64,000 nt of DNA, taken from NCBI RefSeq assembly GCF_002150765.1, contig NZ_MUYM01000036.1, positions 62,001-126,000 of the forward strand, written 5' to 3'. Source of the DNA: Lentzea kentuckyensis. GTDB lineage: Bacteria; Actinomycetota; Actinomycetes; Mycobacteriales; Pseudonocardiaceae. Each line of letters opens with the position of its first letter. The stretch's first letter is position 1. The notes below the pieces were generated by a model that saw nothing but the letters and a program-made list of their open reading frames with translations, was not told the origin of the DNA and ran no database searches. The position numbers and the translations under genes are program-made. This document shows positions 17,098 to 24,823 of this stretch, piece by piece.

Positions 17098-18312
17098 CTA
17101 CCAGGCCATACCCAGCCCCACCGCCACGACCACCGGCGCGAGCCATGCCGCAAGTTGGAGCGCGAACCGCGGCCCGCCGGCCACCGTGGCCAAGACGAGC
17201 TTCACGACGGTGTTCGTCGCGAGCGCCGCACCACACGCCAGCACAGCGGTGTGCACCGAGATCGACTGCGGTGCAAGGGAAGCCGCCGCAATCGCCGCTG
17301 CGTGCGCGTCAGCCAGCCCACCCAGCGCTCCGGCGGCCACCACTCCCCCACCGCCCAGCCAGTCCGCTGCGGCGCGTGTGCCCACGAGGAACAGCACCAG
17401 GACCGCGGCCAGCGACAATGCCGCTTTGAGCGACATCGGCCTGCTCACCACAGCTTCGTCGTTGTCCATTTCAGCGGGCTTGGTGCGCCAGACCAGCCAA
17501 GCCACCTCGGCCAGCAACACGACCGCGCCTGCCCCGATCGCGGGCAGGAGTCTCAGTGCGACCAGTGGACTCGCGATGGCGGTCACCGCGACGATCTGCG
17601 CCAGCGTGGCCAAGTTCACCGCGACGGCGCCGGGAAACGCCGCCGCACCAACAGTTCGGTACTTGCGCGCCATCACCGCGGTAGTCGCCGATCCGGACAC
17701 AAAGCCGCCGGCGAACCCGGCGACCAGCAGTCCCCAGCGCTCGCCGAACGCCCGCGCCGCGACGTACCCGGCCCAGCCGATGACGGTGACGGCGATGACC
17801 AGCCACCACACGCGGGCGGGATTCAGCACTCCGTATGGGCCAAGTGGCCGGTTGGGCAGCAGCGGCAACACGACAAACGCTACGACGAACAGGATCATCG
17901 CGTCGCGCACGTCCTGGTCGCTCACCACCTTGCGCGCGAACCGGTGCAACGGCCGCTTGGCCGCGAGCAGCGCGGCGGCCGCGACACCCATCGGCACCGC
18001 GAGTTCGGGCCGATGCCATGCGAGCGCGCCCAGCAGGAACGTGACGATGGCGGCGATCTCGGTCGTAGCGCCGGGCTCGGACGTGCGCAGGTACCAGGCG
18101 ATGACGAGCGCGGCGACGGCGCCGAGAGCGACACCCAGAGCGACAGGCGACAGCGCCGCACTCACCGCTCCGGCCAGTGCGATCAGCGGGAACGTCCGTG
18201 AACCCGCTGGCCTTGTCGAGTCGTGGGAGTTGTCGTGCTCGCGTTCCACACCCAGCAGCAACCCGATCGCGAGCGCCGTCGCAAGGTGGCCCAGTGCGAC
18301 AACGGTATCCAC
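17098..18312 (-). CDS. MgtC/SapB and DUF4010 family membrane protein
   Basis: The 404-residue protein has about eleven membrane segments. The N-terminal part (ATALAIGLLLGVEREH, then GSRTFPLIALAGAVSA) is the MgtC/SapB signature with the GxxRE-like motif. The C-terminal half (VTVIGWAGYVAARAFGERWG, then GGFVSGSATTAVMARK and NTVVKLVLA) matches DUF4010. These proteins occur widely in bacteria, sometimes linked to magnesium or acid stress; the function is not established. The GTG start at 18312 is 3 nt from the stop of the DUF1918 gene, so the two form an operon. The DosR-like box at 17080 is just beyond its stop. Confidence 0.85.
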   Translation of the reverse strand: MDTVVALGHLATALAIGLLLGVEREHDNSHDSTRPAGSRTFPLIALAGAVSAALSPVALGVALGAVAALVIAWYLRTSEPGATTEIAAIVTFLLGALAWHRPELAVPMGVAAAALLAAKRPLHRFARKVVSDQDVRDAMILFVVAFVVLPLLPNRPLGPYGVLNPARVWWLVIAVTVIGWAGYVAARAFGERWGLLVAGFAGGFVSGSATTAVMARKYRTVGAAAFPGAVAVNLATLAQIVAVTAIASPLVALRLLPAIGAGAVVLLAEVAWLVWRTKPAEMDNDEAVVSRPMSLKAALSLAAVLVLFLVGTRAAADWLGGGGVVAAGALGGLADAHAAAIAAASLAPQSISVHTAVLACGAALATNTVVKLVLATVAGGPRFALQLAAWLAPVVVAVGLGMAW

Positions 18313-18315
18313 AGT

Positions 18316-18513
18316 TCAGCCTGCACGCCGACGCGCGGCCTCGTCTTCAGCCGTGACGATGTGCGCGTCCGGACCGGGGAACACGAGCGTCTCGTGTCCG
18401 GTGTCCAGCCACCGCACGAGGAACGGAGGTCTTCCGTCCTCGTGCTTGACCGCCGTGATCTGCCCACGACGACCGCCGGCTTCTACCAACCAGTCGCCCC
18501 GCTTCACCCTCAT
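18316..18513 (-). CDS. DUF1918 domain protein
   Basis: The 65-residue protein reads MRVKRGDWLVEAGGRRGQI, then DGRPPFLVRWLDTGHETLVFPGPDAHIV. This is the SH3-like barrel of DUF1918, found in small actinobacterial proteins of unknown role. GGAGG lies 6 nt before the ATG at 18513, which is preferred over the ATG at 18525. It is co-transcribed with the DUF4010 gene and divergent from the stress protein at 18660. Members often sit in DosR-like clusters. Confidence 0.85.
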   Translation of the reverse strand: MRVKRGDWLVEAGGRRGQITAVKHEDGRPPFLVRWLDTGHETLVFPGPDAHIVTAEDEAARRRAG

Positions 18514-18593
18514 GACGTCCTCCATTCGATCGGTGTGATCGAGGGTTCGCCTCGCGCACGAACGTCAGCAGTGCGGATGGACTCGCCGGGCTC

Positions 18594-18636
18594 GTGACGT
18601 TGGTCCCTGCCGGCGCCCGAGGTCACACCGCACGCT
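18594..18636 (+). promoter_or_regulatory. DosR-like box and -10 for the stress protein at 18660
   Basis: GTGACGTTGGTCCC (18594-18607) has a perfect right half. CACGCT (18631-18636) starts 24 nt after its end, giving a leader of roughly 17 nt with a GGGAG site. Confidence 0.65.
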
Positions 18637-18659
18637 GGTTCCGAGTGATGGGAGCAGCT

Positions 18660-19106
18660 ATGAGGACACCTGTGATCCTGGTCGGAGTCGATGGTTCGAC
18701 GGAGTCGCGCGTGGCGTTGCGGTGGGCAATGGAGGAAGCGTCGCACCGGGGCGCCAGGGTGGAGGCGATGCTGGCCTACCACCAGGAACCGATGATCGTG
18801 CCGGCCGTGCCGATGGGGCTCAATCCATACGGAGAGATGCCACAACGACACCCCGCGCGCGACCTCCACGACACCGTGCAGCAGGTACGCGCCACGATGC
18901 TCCGCGCGCCAGACGTCGCCGAGTGCGTCGTCGTCGGAGACGCAGCCGACCATCTAGCCGACGCCTCAAAGCACGCCGAGCTGCTCGTGATCGGCACACG
19001 AGGACGCGGAGCCGTCCGTGAATTCTTCTCGCATGGAGTCGCCGCGACCTGCCTGCGCAATGCCGAGTGCCCTGTCGTGGTCATTCCCCCAACGGCCACC
19101 TGGTAA
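18660..19106 (+). CDS. Universal stress protein, single domain
   Basis: The 148-residue UspA domain begins TPVILVGVDGSTESRVALRW and has GARVEAMLAYHQEP and GDAADHLADASKHAELLVIG. The loop TRGRGAVREFFSHGVAATCLRNAECPVVVIP keeps G-2x-G but has HG in place of the final GS, so nucleotide binding is uncertain. The ATG at 18660 has GGGAG 7 nt upstream and a DosR-like box at 18594. It stands alone; the next 800 nt hold no clear gene. Confidence 0.88.
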   Translation: MRTPVILVGVDGSTESRVALRWAMEEASHRGARVEAMLAYHQEPMIVPAVPMGLNPYGEMPQRHPARDLHDTVQQVRATMLRAPDVAECVVVGDAADHLADASKHAELLVIGTRGRGAVREFFSHGVAATCLRNAECPVVVIPPTATW

Positions 19107-19904
19107 CAGCGGACCCGAACAGCAACCGCAAGAAATCGATTTCACGTCGTCGATTCCAACATCACGAGGCTTAATCAGCGCCGTCTAACCGCCTGTAACA
19201 CGCGGCCTGATCCATACGACGTGTCCCAGGGCGCCAATCGACCCTATCTGCGACGAACGGTCGTTCTGCAGCGACGCGGACATGAAGCGAGATGCGTCCG
19301 ATCAGTCACTCTGCGCAACTTCCCGCGAATTCTATACCTCAAATTGACCACTTTTTGTCAATCATCAGGCCTCCGACAAGGTTGTCAGCCTTATCTGGAA
19401 AGAAAGTGGACGGTTCTTACCGTCAACGTTTTGCGGAATGGACTGATAGGCGCGGAGTTCAGTCCCGCCAAACACGACCCACCGTTCGGCGACCGACGTC
19501 GACCACTCAAGGGTCTTGGGCGTGTCGGTTGCCGTGTTCATACGTGTGGGCGTGTCATTCTTGGATCACGTCCAAGGCGAACGTGCCCTGGACGTGCGAA
19601 CGCGACCCCCTGTTCGAGCAGGAGGCCGCGTGAAGTTCCACCGGCAAGAACCTGGCCTCAGAACCAGAACAAGTCGGGAGAACGCGCGCCGAGTCTAGGG
19701 CTTCACAGGCGCGCAGGACCAGTCACGATCGTGTGACGTCGGCGTCCAAATGGGCGGCGTCACAAGGTGTCCACATCGGACCGTCACAGGCCTGCCGCAC
19801 GGCTGTCCGGCTGCGCGCGTTCTCCCGCGCGCCCGTATCAGCCAGACGATGCATCCGCTGTCTTCACCTGCGTCGTCGATCGAACGACGAAAGAAGCCCC
19901 TACG
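19107..19904. other. Intergenic region, locally AT-richer, no clear gene
   Basis: The roughly 800 nt between the stress protein and the DUF6119 gene include a noticeably less GC-rich stretch (about 19290-19450) with runs such as ACTTTTTGTCAA. There is a short palindrome GAAATCGATTTC at about 19132-19143. Open frames are present (for example 19221-19736) but have no family resemblance or ribosome binding site. The region probably carries the promoter of the DUF6119 gene and may mark the edge of an acquired segment. Confidence 0.5.
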
Positions 19905-21584
19905 TTGGCAAAGGCACTTCCGACCGGGGCGGCGACCGTGTATCGCCTCCCGGTCACGCACGAGAACCTCGGCGACTACCTCAAGAGCGTCGAGGGAGTC
20001 GACCTCAAATACCACGGCGAACTCCTGATCGCCGGAACCCGCACGCACGTCCTGGCCGGCGTCCGCAGCAGCGGCGAGCCGGACTGGGTCCGGCACCTCA
20101 CCGGGGTCTCGGACCTCGAGAACCTGGGTCTCACGGGCAGCTCCCCGTTCGCGCTGATCGTTGTCGAGATCGACGACGAGTGGGTCTGCGCGGTCACCTG
20201 GGGCGCGTCGAGCAGGTTCATGCTCGACGAGATGCTGCTCGACGACGACTTCGGCCTGAACTTCGGGATCAGGCGGATCGACCCGGACAAGGTCCGCGTG
20301 ATCCGCAGCAACCTCCTCGACGTGTCCGCACGTGGCATGGAGGTCTCCTTCCCGTCGGGCAGCTCGCTGTCGGGCTTCCCCCTGGAGCCTGCGGGCGAGC
20401 TCGTCACCGGCATCGAGGGACCGGCCGACCTGTCCGGCCTGACCTACGACACCGCCACCGACGGCAGGACCTGGAACATCAGGGCTGGGCGCGCGCTGAA
20501 CATCCAGCTCGGCCGCACTCCCGAGACGTTCATCGCCGACCTGCGCAAGATTTGCGCGATCGTCGACGAAGACCTCGCGGGCGCGCCGCTGCGCCACATC
20601 GCCGAGATCCGTCCTGTCAGCCCCAACGACCCGGTCATGCCGAACCTGGAGCGCCAGTTCGCCGCAGCACTCGGCGGCGACGACCAGTTCGGGCCGTTGG
20701 GCGTCTGCTGGCCCTCCTCGGCGATCCGGGAGATCGGCCAGGCCCAGTCCTTCGCGTCGAGCCGGGTCGGCCCGACCGCCGCGCGGGTGCTGGAGCCAGG
20801 GTTCGAGATCCATGAGCTGGTGGAGCCGTTCGCAGCCGTCGACCCCGTGCTTCGGCTTGAGGTGCTGCGGAAGGCAGGCCTCGCGCCCTGTGAGGACGAG
20901 CTGGGCGTGGAACCGTTCACCCGGCCGATCTCAATGATCAAGTGGGTTGCGTTCCAGACCGTGGTGGAGGGCAAGACCTACGCCCTGCACCAGGGCAAGT
21001 GGTACGAGATCGGCGAGGGTGCGGTTGCGCGCGTCAAGGAGCAGGTCCGCGCGCTGCTGGAGAACAAGAGCTCACTGACGTTCCCGGTGTGGGTGCCGAC
21101 GGGCAAGCGGGACGACGAGCACCGCTTCGCGGAGAAGGTGGCCAAGCAGGCCGGCTACCTGTGCATGGACCGCGGCCTCGCCTACACCCCGATGCACCTG
21201 CGGGGCTTCGAGATCTGTGACGTCTTCGGTCCTGGCGACGAGATCGTGCACATCAAGTGGCTCGGTCGCGCGACGGCGGCGAGCCACCTGTACACGCAGG
21301 CGCAGGTGTCGGCGTGGGCGCAGTACTTCGAGCCACAGGCGATGCAGCAGTTGCGGGACAAGGTCCGTGTGCTCGACAGCACGCGGGACATCACCGATCG
21401 CCCGACCGTGGTGGTCCTCGCCATCGCCGGCCGGACGTGGGACGTCGACACTCTGTTCACGCTGTCGCAGGTGAGTCTGCTGCGGCTGAGCCACGAGTTG
21501 CGCAACCTCGGCATCGAGCTGCAGTTCGCCGACATCCCCTTCATCGCGAAGACGAAGGGGAAGTCAGCGGGTAACGCGGCCTAG
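19905..21584 (+). CDS. DUF6119 / TIGR04141-type sporadically distributed protein
   Basis: The roughly 559-residue protein matches the pattern I recall for the sporadically distributed TIGR04141 (DUF6119) group. The segment WVCAVTWGASSRFMLDEMLLDDDFGLNFGIRRIDPDKVRVI corresponds to its fooGxGRxLL, FGL and NxIDPxKIR core. GMEVSFPSGSSLSGFPLE and a C-terminal VVLAIAGR region follow. Its biochemical role is unknown; patchy distribution and frequent location in accessory DNA suggest a defence or conflict function (inference). The start is uncertain. The TTG at 19905 (AKALPTGAATVYRLPVTHEN) puts the fold at the N-terminus; a GTG at 19767 would add 46 residues that look non-coding. Its TAG overlaps the TAG of the convergent stress-protein gene. 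Confidence 0.65.
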   Translation: MAKALPTGAATVYRLPVTHENLGDYLKSVEGVDLKYHGELLIAGTRTHVLAGVRSSGEPDWVRHLTGVSDLENLGLTGSSPFALIVVEIDDEWVCAVTWGASSRFMLDEMLLDDDFGLNFGIRRIDPDKVRVIRSNLLDVSARGMEVSFPSGSSLSGFPLEPAGELVTGIEGPADLSGLTYDTATDGRTWNIRAGRALNIQLGRTPETFIADLRKICAIVDEDLAGAPLRHIAEIRPVSPNDPVMPNLERQFAAALGGDDQFGPLGVCWPSSAIREIGQAQSFASSRVGPTAARVLEPGFEIHELVEPFAAVDPVLRLEVLRKAGLAPCEDELGVEPFTRPISMIKWVAFQTVVEGKTYALHQGKWYEIGEGAVARVKEQVRALLENKSSLTFPVWVPTGKRDDEHRFAEKVAKQAGYLCMDRGLAYTPMHLRGFEICDVFGPGDEIVHIKWLGRATAASHLYTQAQVSAWAQYFEPQAMQQLRDKVRVLDSTRDITDRPTVVVLAIAGRTWDVDTLFTLSQVSLLRLSHELRNLGIELQFADIPFIAKTKGKSAGNAA

Positions 21585-22456
21585 TCGGGTCGCACGATCG
21601 CCAACGGGCACGGCGCGTTGTAGACGAGTGCCTGACTCGTCGAGCCGAGCAACATTCCGGCGAACCCGCCGTGCCCGTGGCTGCCCACCACCACGAGCTG
21701 AGCCTCAGCCCCGAACCGCATCAACGCGCGTACCGGCCGATCCCGCATCACCACGGGATGTACCGACACGTCCGGGTACTTCTCCTGCCACCCGGCCAGC
21801 CGCTGCGCCAACAGTCGCCGCTCATTGGCCTCGACCTGTCCCCAGTCGACGGTGAACCGCGAGGCGGTGTAGGCGCTGTCCACCATGAAGTCGGTCCAGC
21901 ACATCACCACGGTGAGCTGAGCGCCGCGCATCGACGCGGTCTCAAAGGCGAACGCGAGAGCGGCCTCGCTCGTCGGGGAGCCGTCGACGCCGACGACCAC
22001 CGGGCCATCGGGAACGGCGGCGCCGTGAACCACGATGACCGGACTCTTCCCGTGCGCTGCCAACGCAAGTGCCGTCGAACCGACCAGCATGCCGGTCACC
22101 GTGCCGAGACCCTGCGAACCGACCACGACGAGCCGTGCGGACTTCGACTCCTCGATCAGGAGCGCGGTCGCAGCGCAGCACACGATCTCTGTTGCCACCT
22201 CGACGTCCGGTGCCGCTGCCCGCGCGGCCGCAGTCGCCTCCTGCAGCTTGTCGCGGCCGAGCTGCTCGAGCGCCCTGCGGATCTCGTTGCCGGTGAGGAT
22301 CACCTCGGGATAGCCGCGCACGGGCAGCATGTAGGCGTGCACGAGCCGCAACGGCACTTTGTGACGTGAGCACTCCTGCGCGGCCCAGGTGACGGCGGAC
22401 AGCGCCGAGGCGGAGCCGTCGACACCGACCACGATCGGAGCGGATGGGGCCTTCAT
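21581..22456 (-). CDS. Universal stress protein, two tandem domains
   Basis: The 291-residue protein holds two UspA domains. Domain 1 begins APIVVGVDGSASALSAVTW and has VVVGSQGLGTVTGMLVGSTALALAAHGKSPVIVV. Domain 2 begins at about residue 152 with GPVVVGVDGSPTSEAALAF and has VVVGSHGHGGFAGMLLGSTSQALVYNAPCPLAIV. Both loops fit G-2x-G-9x-GS, so two ATP sites are likely. This matches the two-domain DosR-regulated stress proteins such as Rv2623. The ATG overlaps the stop of the CBS gene upstream (ATGA). Its stop codon overlaps the stop of the convergent DUF6119 gene. Confidence 0.92.
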   Translation of the reverse strand: MKAPSAPIVVGVDGSASALSAVTWAAQECSRHKVPLRLVHAYMLPVRGYPEVILTGNEIRRALEQLGRDKLQEATAAARAAAPDVEVATEIVCCAATALLIEESKSARLVVVGSQGLGTVTGMLVGSTALALAAHGKSPVIVVHGAAVPDGPVVVGVDGSPTSEAALAFAFETASMRGAQLTVVMCWTDFMVDSAYTASRFTVDWGQVEANERRLLAQRLAGWQEKYPDVSVHPVVMRDRPVRALMRFGAEAQLVVVGSHGHGGFAGMLLGSTSQALVYNAPCPLAIVRPD

Positions 22457-23019
22457 CGTTGTCCTCCAGTCAGAACACGGGCGCGGAGCACTCCGGGCAC
22501 CGCGTCGGCGAGTGCGAGCAGGACCCGTTCGGTGTCCTCATCTGTGGTCGTGGCGCCGATCACGGCTTCGCCGTCGTGGACGGTGACTGTCCACTTGCGA
22601 CCGCCGCCGTACATGTCGAGCACGCGCTGGACTTCCGCGGTCACCGTCGTGTCGGCTCGTGCGAGCACGCGGACCAGATCGCGGCGGGTGACGACGCCGA
22701 TCACCGTCGAGCCGTCGACGATCGGCACGCACCGCCTGCGGTCGTCGATCATCACGCGGGCCAGGACCTCGGCAGGTGCGGCGGCATCCATCGCCACCGC
22801 GGGGGTGGTCATCACGTCGGCGACCACGGCGGCGCCTTCTTCCAGGTACTCGCCGCGCACCAGGTCGGCCTCGGTCACGATGCCGACGAGATCCTTGTCG
22901 TCGTCAACGACAGGAAGCGCGGTGAACCCATGCGAGACCATCAACGCGGCCGCGCCCTTGAGCGGTACGGCCGGAGTCACGGTGATCACCGGGCTGGTCA
23001 TGATGTCGCGAGCACGCAT
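22453..23019 (-). CDS. CBS-domain pair protein with C-terminal BON-like domain
   Basis: The 188-residue protein opens with two CBS motifs (MRARDIMTSPVITVTPAVPLKGAAALM, and VMTTPAVAMDAAAPAEVLARVM with VIGVVTRRDLVRVLAR). A short domain of about 65 residues follows (VTAEVQRVLDMYGGGRKWTVTVHDGEAVIG) resembling a BON phospholipid-binding domain. Proteins of this type occur in DosR-like clusters and probably sense adenylate state. The ATG at 23019 has GGGAG upstream. The first promoter element TAGCGT and a DosR-like box lie at 23043-23085, inside the 3' end of the preceding gene. The stop overlaps the start of the tandem stress protein (ATGA). Confidence 0.82.
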   Translation of the reverse strand: MRARDIMTSPVITVTPAVPLKGAAALMVSHGFTALPVVDDDKDLVGIVTEADLVRGEYLEEGAAVVADVMTTPAVAMDAAAPAEVLARVMIDDRRRCVPIVDGSTVIGVVTRRDLVRVLARADTTVTAEVQRVLDMYGGGRKWTVTVHDGEAVIGATTTDEDTERVLLALADAVPGVLRARVLTGGQR

Positions 23020-23042
23020 GGCGGAACTCCCTTTCTGGTTCG

Positions 23043-23085
23043 ACGCTAGGAATCGGAACGGGCGGCGGACGCAGTCGTAGGTCCC
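23043..23085 (-). promoter_or_regulatory. DosR-like box and -10 for the CBS/USP operon
   Basis: On the minus strand GGGACCTACGACTG (23085-23072) is followed 24 nt later by TAGCGT (23048-23043). The transcript would start near 23036 and carry a leader of about 17 nt. Both elements overlap the last codons of the Acg-like gene. Confidence 0.7.
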
Positions 23086-23738
23086 GTGCCAACCGGGCCC
23101 TTGGCACCGACGATCGCCAGCGCCTGCGGGAAACCGGCGAGCTCGCGCCGTTCGATCAGACCTGCCCGCCACTCGCGCCGGTGCACCAGATGCACCATCG
23201 GCCGGACCGCCACCCCGGTGCTTCGACCGGCCAGCACCGCGGCTTGCAGCGCCGCACCGCCACGGATGTGGTCAGGACGGCGGTCATCGGTGGTGATCAC
23301 GACGAGTTCGTGGTCGTTCAGAGCACGCAGCTCGGTTCCCGCCCAATGGTTCGCCCAGCCGAACCTGTGAGCGTCGCCCGCACCGGACGCGTCGGCGAGC
23401 CGGATCGCCCGGTGCAGATCGAGGTCCTGTGGATCCGCTGGCTGGCGGCGGTCCGCACGGACCACGGCGAGCACGCCGGGACTGGCTTGGTCGGTCAGGA
23501 ACACGACGTGCGGGTGCCACCCGGCGTGTCGGATGGCGAGCACGACGTGTTCCAGCGCGGCACCGCAGGAGAGCAGCCGGTCGAAGCCGAGGGGGTCGTG
23601 CTCGGACCGTTGCCCTGCTTCGAAGAGGTAGACCGACCGGCCGTGCAGCTCCAGCGTCCACGGACGGTCCGCGCTGTACACAGGCGCCTTAGCGGCCGCC
23701 TCGACGATTTCGGAGGCCTCTGCTGGGTTCCATCGCAT
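23046..23738 (-). CDS. Short Acg-like nitroreductase-fold protein
   Basis: The 230-residue protein resembles Acg-type nitroreductase-like proteins: EIVEAAAKAPVYSADRPWTLELHGRSVYLF, then HDPLGFDRLLSCGAALEHVVLAIRHAGW and a C-terminal RPMVHLVHRREWRAGLIERREL. The full-length relative at 26635 is 332 residues. This one is about 100 residues shorter, and the N-terminal motif has APVYSADRPW where the long form has APSVHNTQPW. The SCGAALEHV block is kept. In mycobacteria Acg (Rv2032) is DosR-controlled and is thought to bind and sequester FMN. The ATG at 23738 is 6 nt after AATCGT, so it may be leaderless. Its 3' end contains the promoter of the next gene. Confidence 0.7.
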   Translation of the reverse strand: MRWNPAEASEIVEAAAKAPVYSADRPWTLELHGRSVYLFEAGQRSEHDPLGFDRLLSCGAALEHVVLAIRHAGWHPHVVFLTDQASPGVLAVVRADRRQPADPQDLDLHRAIRLADASGAGDAHRFGWANHWAGTELRALNDHELVVITTDDRRPDHIRGGAALQAAVLAGRSTGVAVRPMVHLVHRREWRAGLIERRELAGFPQALAIVGAKGPVGTGPTTASAARSDS

Positions 23739-23744
23739 GCCTTG

Positions 23745-23787
23745 ACGATTCCGCCGCGCCCCGTCTCCCGGACAGAGCGGACCTGCT
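23745..23787 (-). promoter_or_regulatory. Weak candidate promoter for the short Acg-like gene
   Basis: On the minus strand AATCGT (23750-23745) lies 6 nt before the ATG. GAGCAGGTCCGCTC (23787-23774) lies at the usual 24-nt spacing. The palindrome GAGC-N6-GCTC differs from the standard box but resembles the one at 454, also before a leaderless-type start. Confidence 0.35.
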
Positions 23788-23855
23788 CACCCCGGACGGG
23801 CACTTGGACTCTCCGCACGGCCAGGTCGACCGGACGACTCTGGGACCCGGAGGCG

Positions 23856-24083
23856 ATGACGATGACCTGGTACTACGGCACCCCGATGGGCTGGGGCGGA
23901 TTCTCGATGATGGCGCTGACCATGCTGGTGTTCTGGGGCGGTCTGATCGCATTGGCCGTCGTGCTGCTGCGCCGGCCCACGCACACCAGCTCCGCGACCC
24001 GCATACTGGAGGAACGGCTGGCCAAGGGCGACATCGACACAGAGGAGTTCGAGCGGGTTCGCAGGACCCTGGATTCCCGGTGA
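23856..24083 (+). CDS. SHOCT-domain small membrane protein
   Basis: The 75-residue protein has one membrane helix (MMALTMLVFWGGLIALAVVLL, about residues 18-38). A SHOCT domain (ATRILEERLAKGDIDTEEFERVRRTL) ends 2 residues before the C-terminus. SHOCT is a short helical oligomerisation motif found in many small bacterial membrane proteins. The ATG at 23856 has GGAGGCG upstream (23849-23855); a second ATG two codons later is possible. It lies directly before the promoter of the response regulator gene and is divergent from the short Acg-like gene. Confidence 0.85.
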   Translation: MTMTWYYGTPMGWGGFSMMALTMLVFWGGLIALAVVLLRRPTHTSSATRILEERLAKGDIDTEEFERVRRTLDSR

Positions 24084-24085
24084 CA

Positions 24086-24128
24086 GGGTCTTTGGTCCCT
24101 GTGTACCGCTGCGCGGCTGAGAGATCGT
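24086..24128 (+). promoter_or_regulatory. DosR-like box and -10 for the response regulator gene (autoregulation)
   Basis: GGGTCTTTGGTCCC (24086-24099) is followed exactly 24 nt after its end by GATCGT (24123-24128). The regulator gene starts at about 24161 with AGAAGG upstream. A box here suggests the regulator activates its own gene. Confidence 0.75.
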
Positions 24129-24160
24129 GATCTCGGAACGATCGAGAGAAGGTGGTTGCG

Positions 24161-24817
24161 GTGGTGTCGCGAGTCTTCCTGGTGGACGACCACGAGGTGG
24201 TCCGCGTCGGAATCAGGGAGCTGCTCAGCGCCTCCCCCGACCTGGAGGTTGTCGGTGAGGCGTCCTCGGTGACCGAGGCGCTCACGATGGTCCCTGCGAC
24301 CAATCCCGACATGGCGGTGCTCGACGTGCGGCTGCCCGACGGCAACGGCATCGAGCTGTGCCGCGAGCTGCGCTCCCGCATGCCCGAGCTGAACGTCCTG
24401 ATGCTCACGTCGTTCACCGACGACGAGGCGTTGTTCGACGCGATCATGGCCGGTGCGTCCGGGTTCGTCCTCAAACGCATCCTCGGCACCGACCTCACCA
24501 CCGCGGTGAAGACCGTCGCGGCTGGACAGTCCCTTTTGGACGCCCGCTCCACCGCCGCGCTGCTGAACCGCATCCGCCGCGAGCGCGAGCAGGGCGACCC
24601 GGTCCGCGCGCTCACCGAGCAGGAGCGAACGGTGTTCGACTACATCGGCGACGGCCTGACGAACCGGCAGATCGCGGAGAAGATGTTCCTCGCGGAGAAG
24701 ACCGTGAAGAACTACGTCTCACATCTGCTCGCCAAGCTCGGCCTCGAACGCCGCACCCAGGCCGCCGTGCTCGCGTCGCAGCTGCGCAAGCCCACTCACG
24801 ACAACGAGACCGGCTGA
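24161..24817 (+). CDS. devR: NarL/FixJ-type response regulator, DevR/DosR-like
   Basis: The 218-residue protein has a receiver domain and a LuxR-type DNA-binding domain. The receiver starts RVFLVDDHEVVRVGIRELL, with the phospho-acceptor Asp in MAVLDVRLPDGNG, Thr in LMLTSFTDDEA and Lys in GFVLKRILG. The DNA-binding helix NRQIAEKMFLAEKTVKNYVS and LAKLGLERRTQAA are nearly identical to those of mycobacterial DevR, including the Lys, Lys and Asn that contact the box. It should therefore bind the GGGACC-type palindromes seen across the window. The start is set at the GTG at 24161, 8 nt after AGAAGG, because the GTG at 24152 overlaps that site. It converges on its kinase with 6 nt between stops. Confidence 0.9.
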   Translation: MVSRVFLVDDHEVVRVGIRELLSASPDLEVVGEASSVTEALTMVPATNPDMAVLDVRLPDGNGIELCRELRSRMPELNVLMLTSFTDDEALFDAIMAGASGFVLKRILGTDLTTAVKTVAAGQSLLDARSTAALLNRIRREREQGDPVRALTEQERTVFDYIGDGLTNRQIAEKMFLAEKTVKNYVSHLLAKLGLERRTQAAVLASQLRKPTHDNETG

Positions 24818-24823
24818 GACCGA

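Noticed and set aside
19221..19736. Open frame in the region between the stress protein and the DUF6119 gene
   Set aside because: There is no ribosome binding site, no domain pattern and mixed codon use; treated as non-coding.
23844..23855. GGGACCCGGAGG as a DosR-like box for the SHOCT gene
   Set aside because: It is directly before the ATG and serves better as part of the ribosome binding site; the right half-site is absent.
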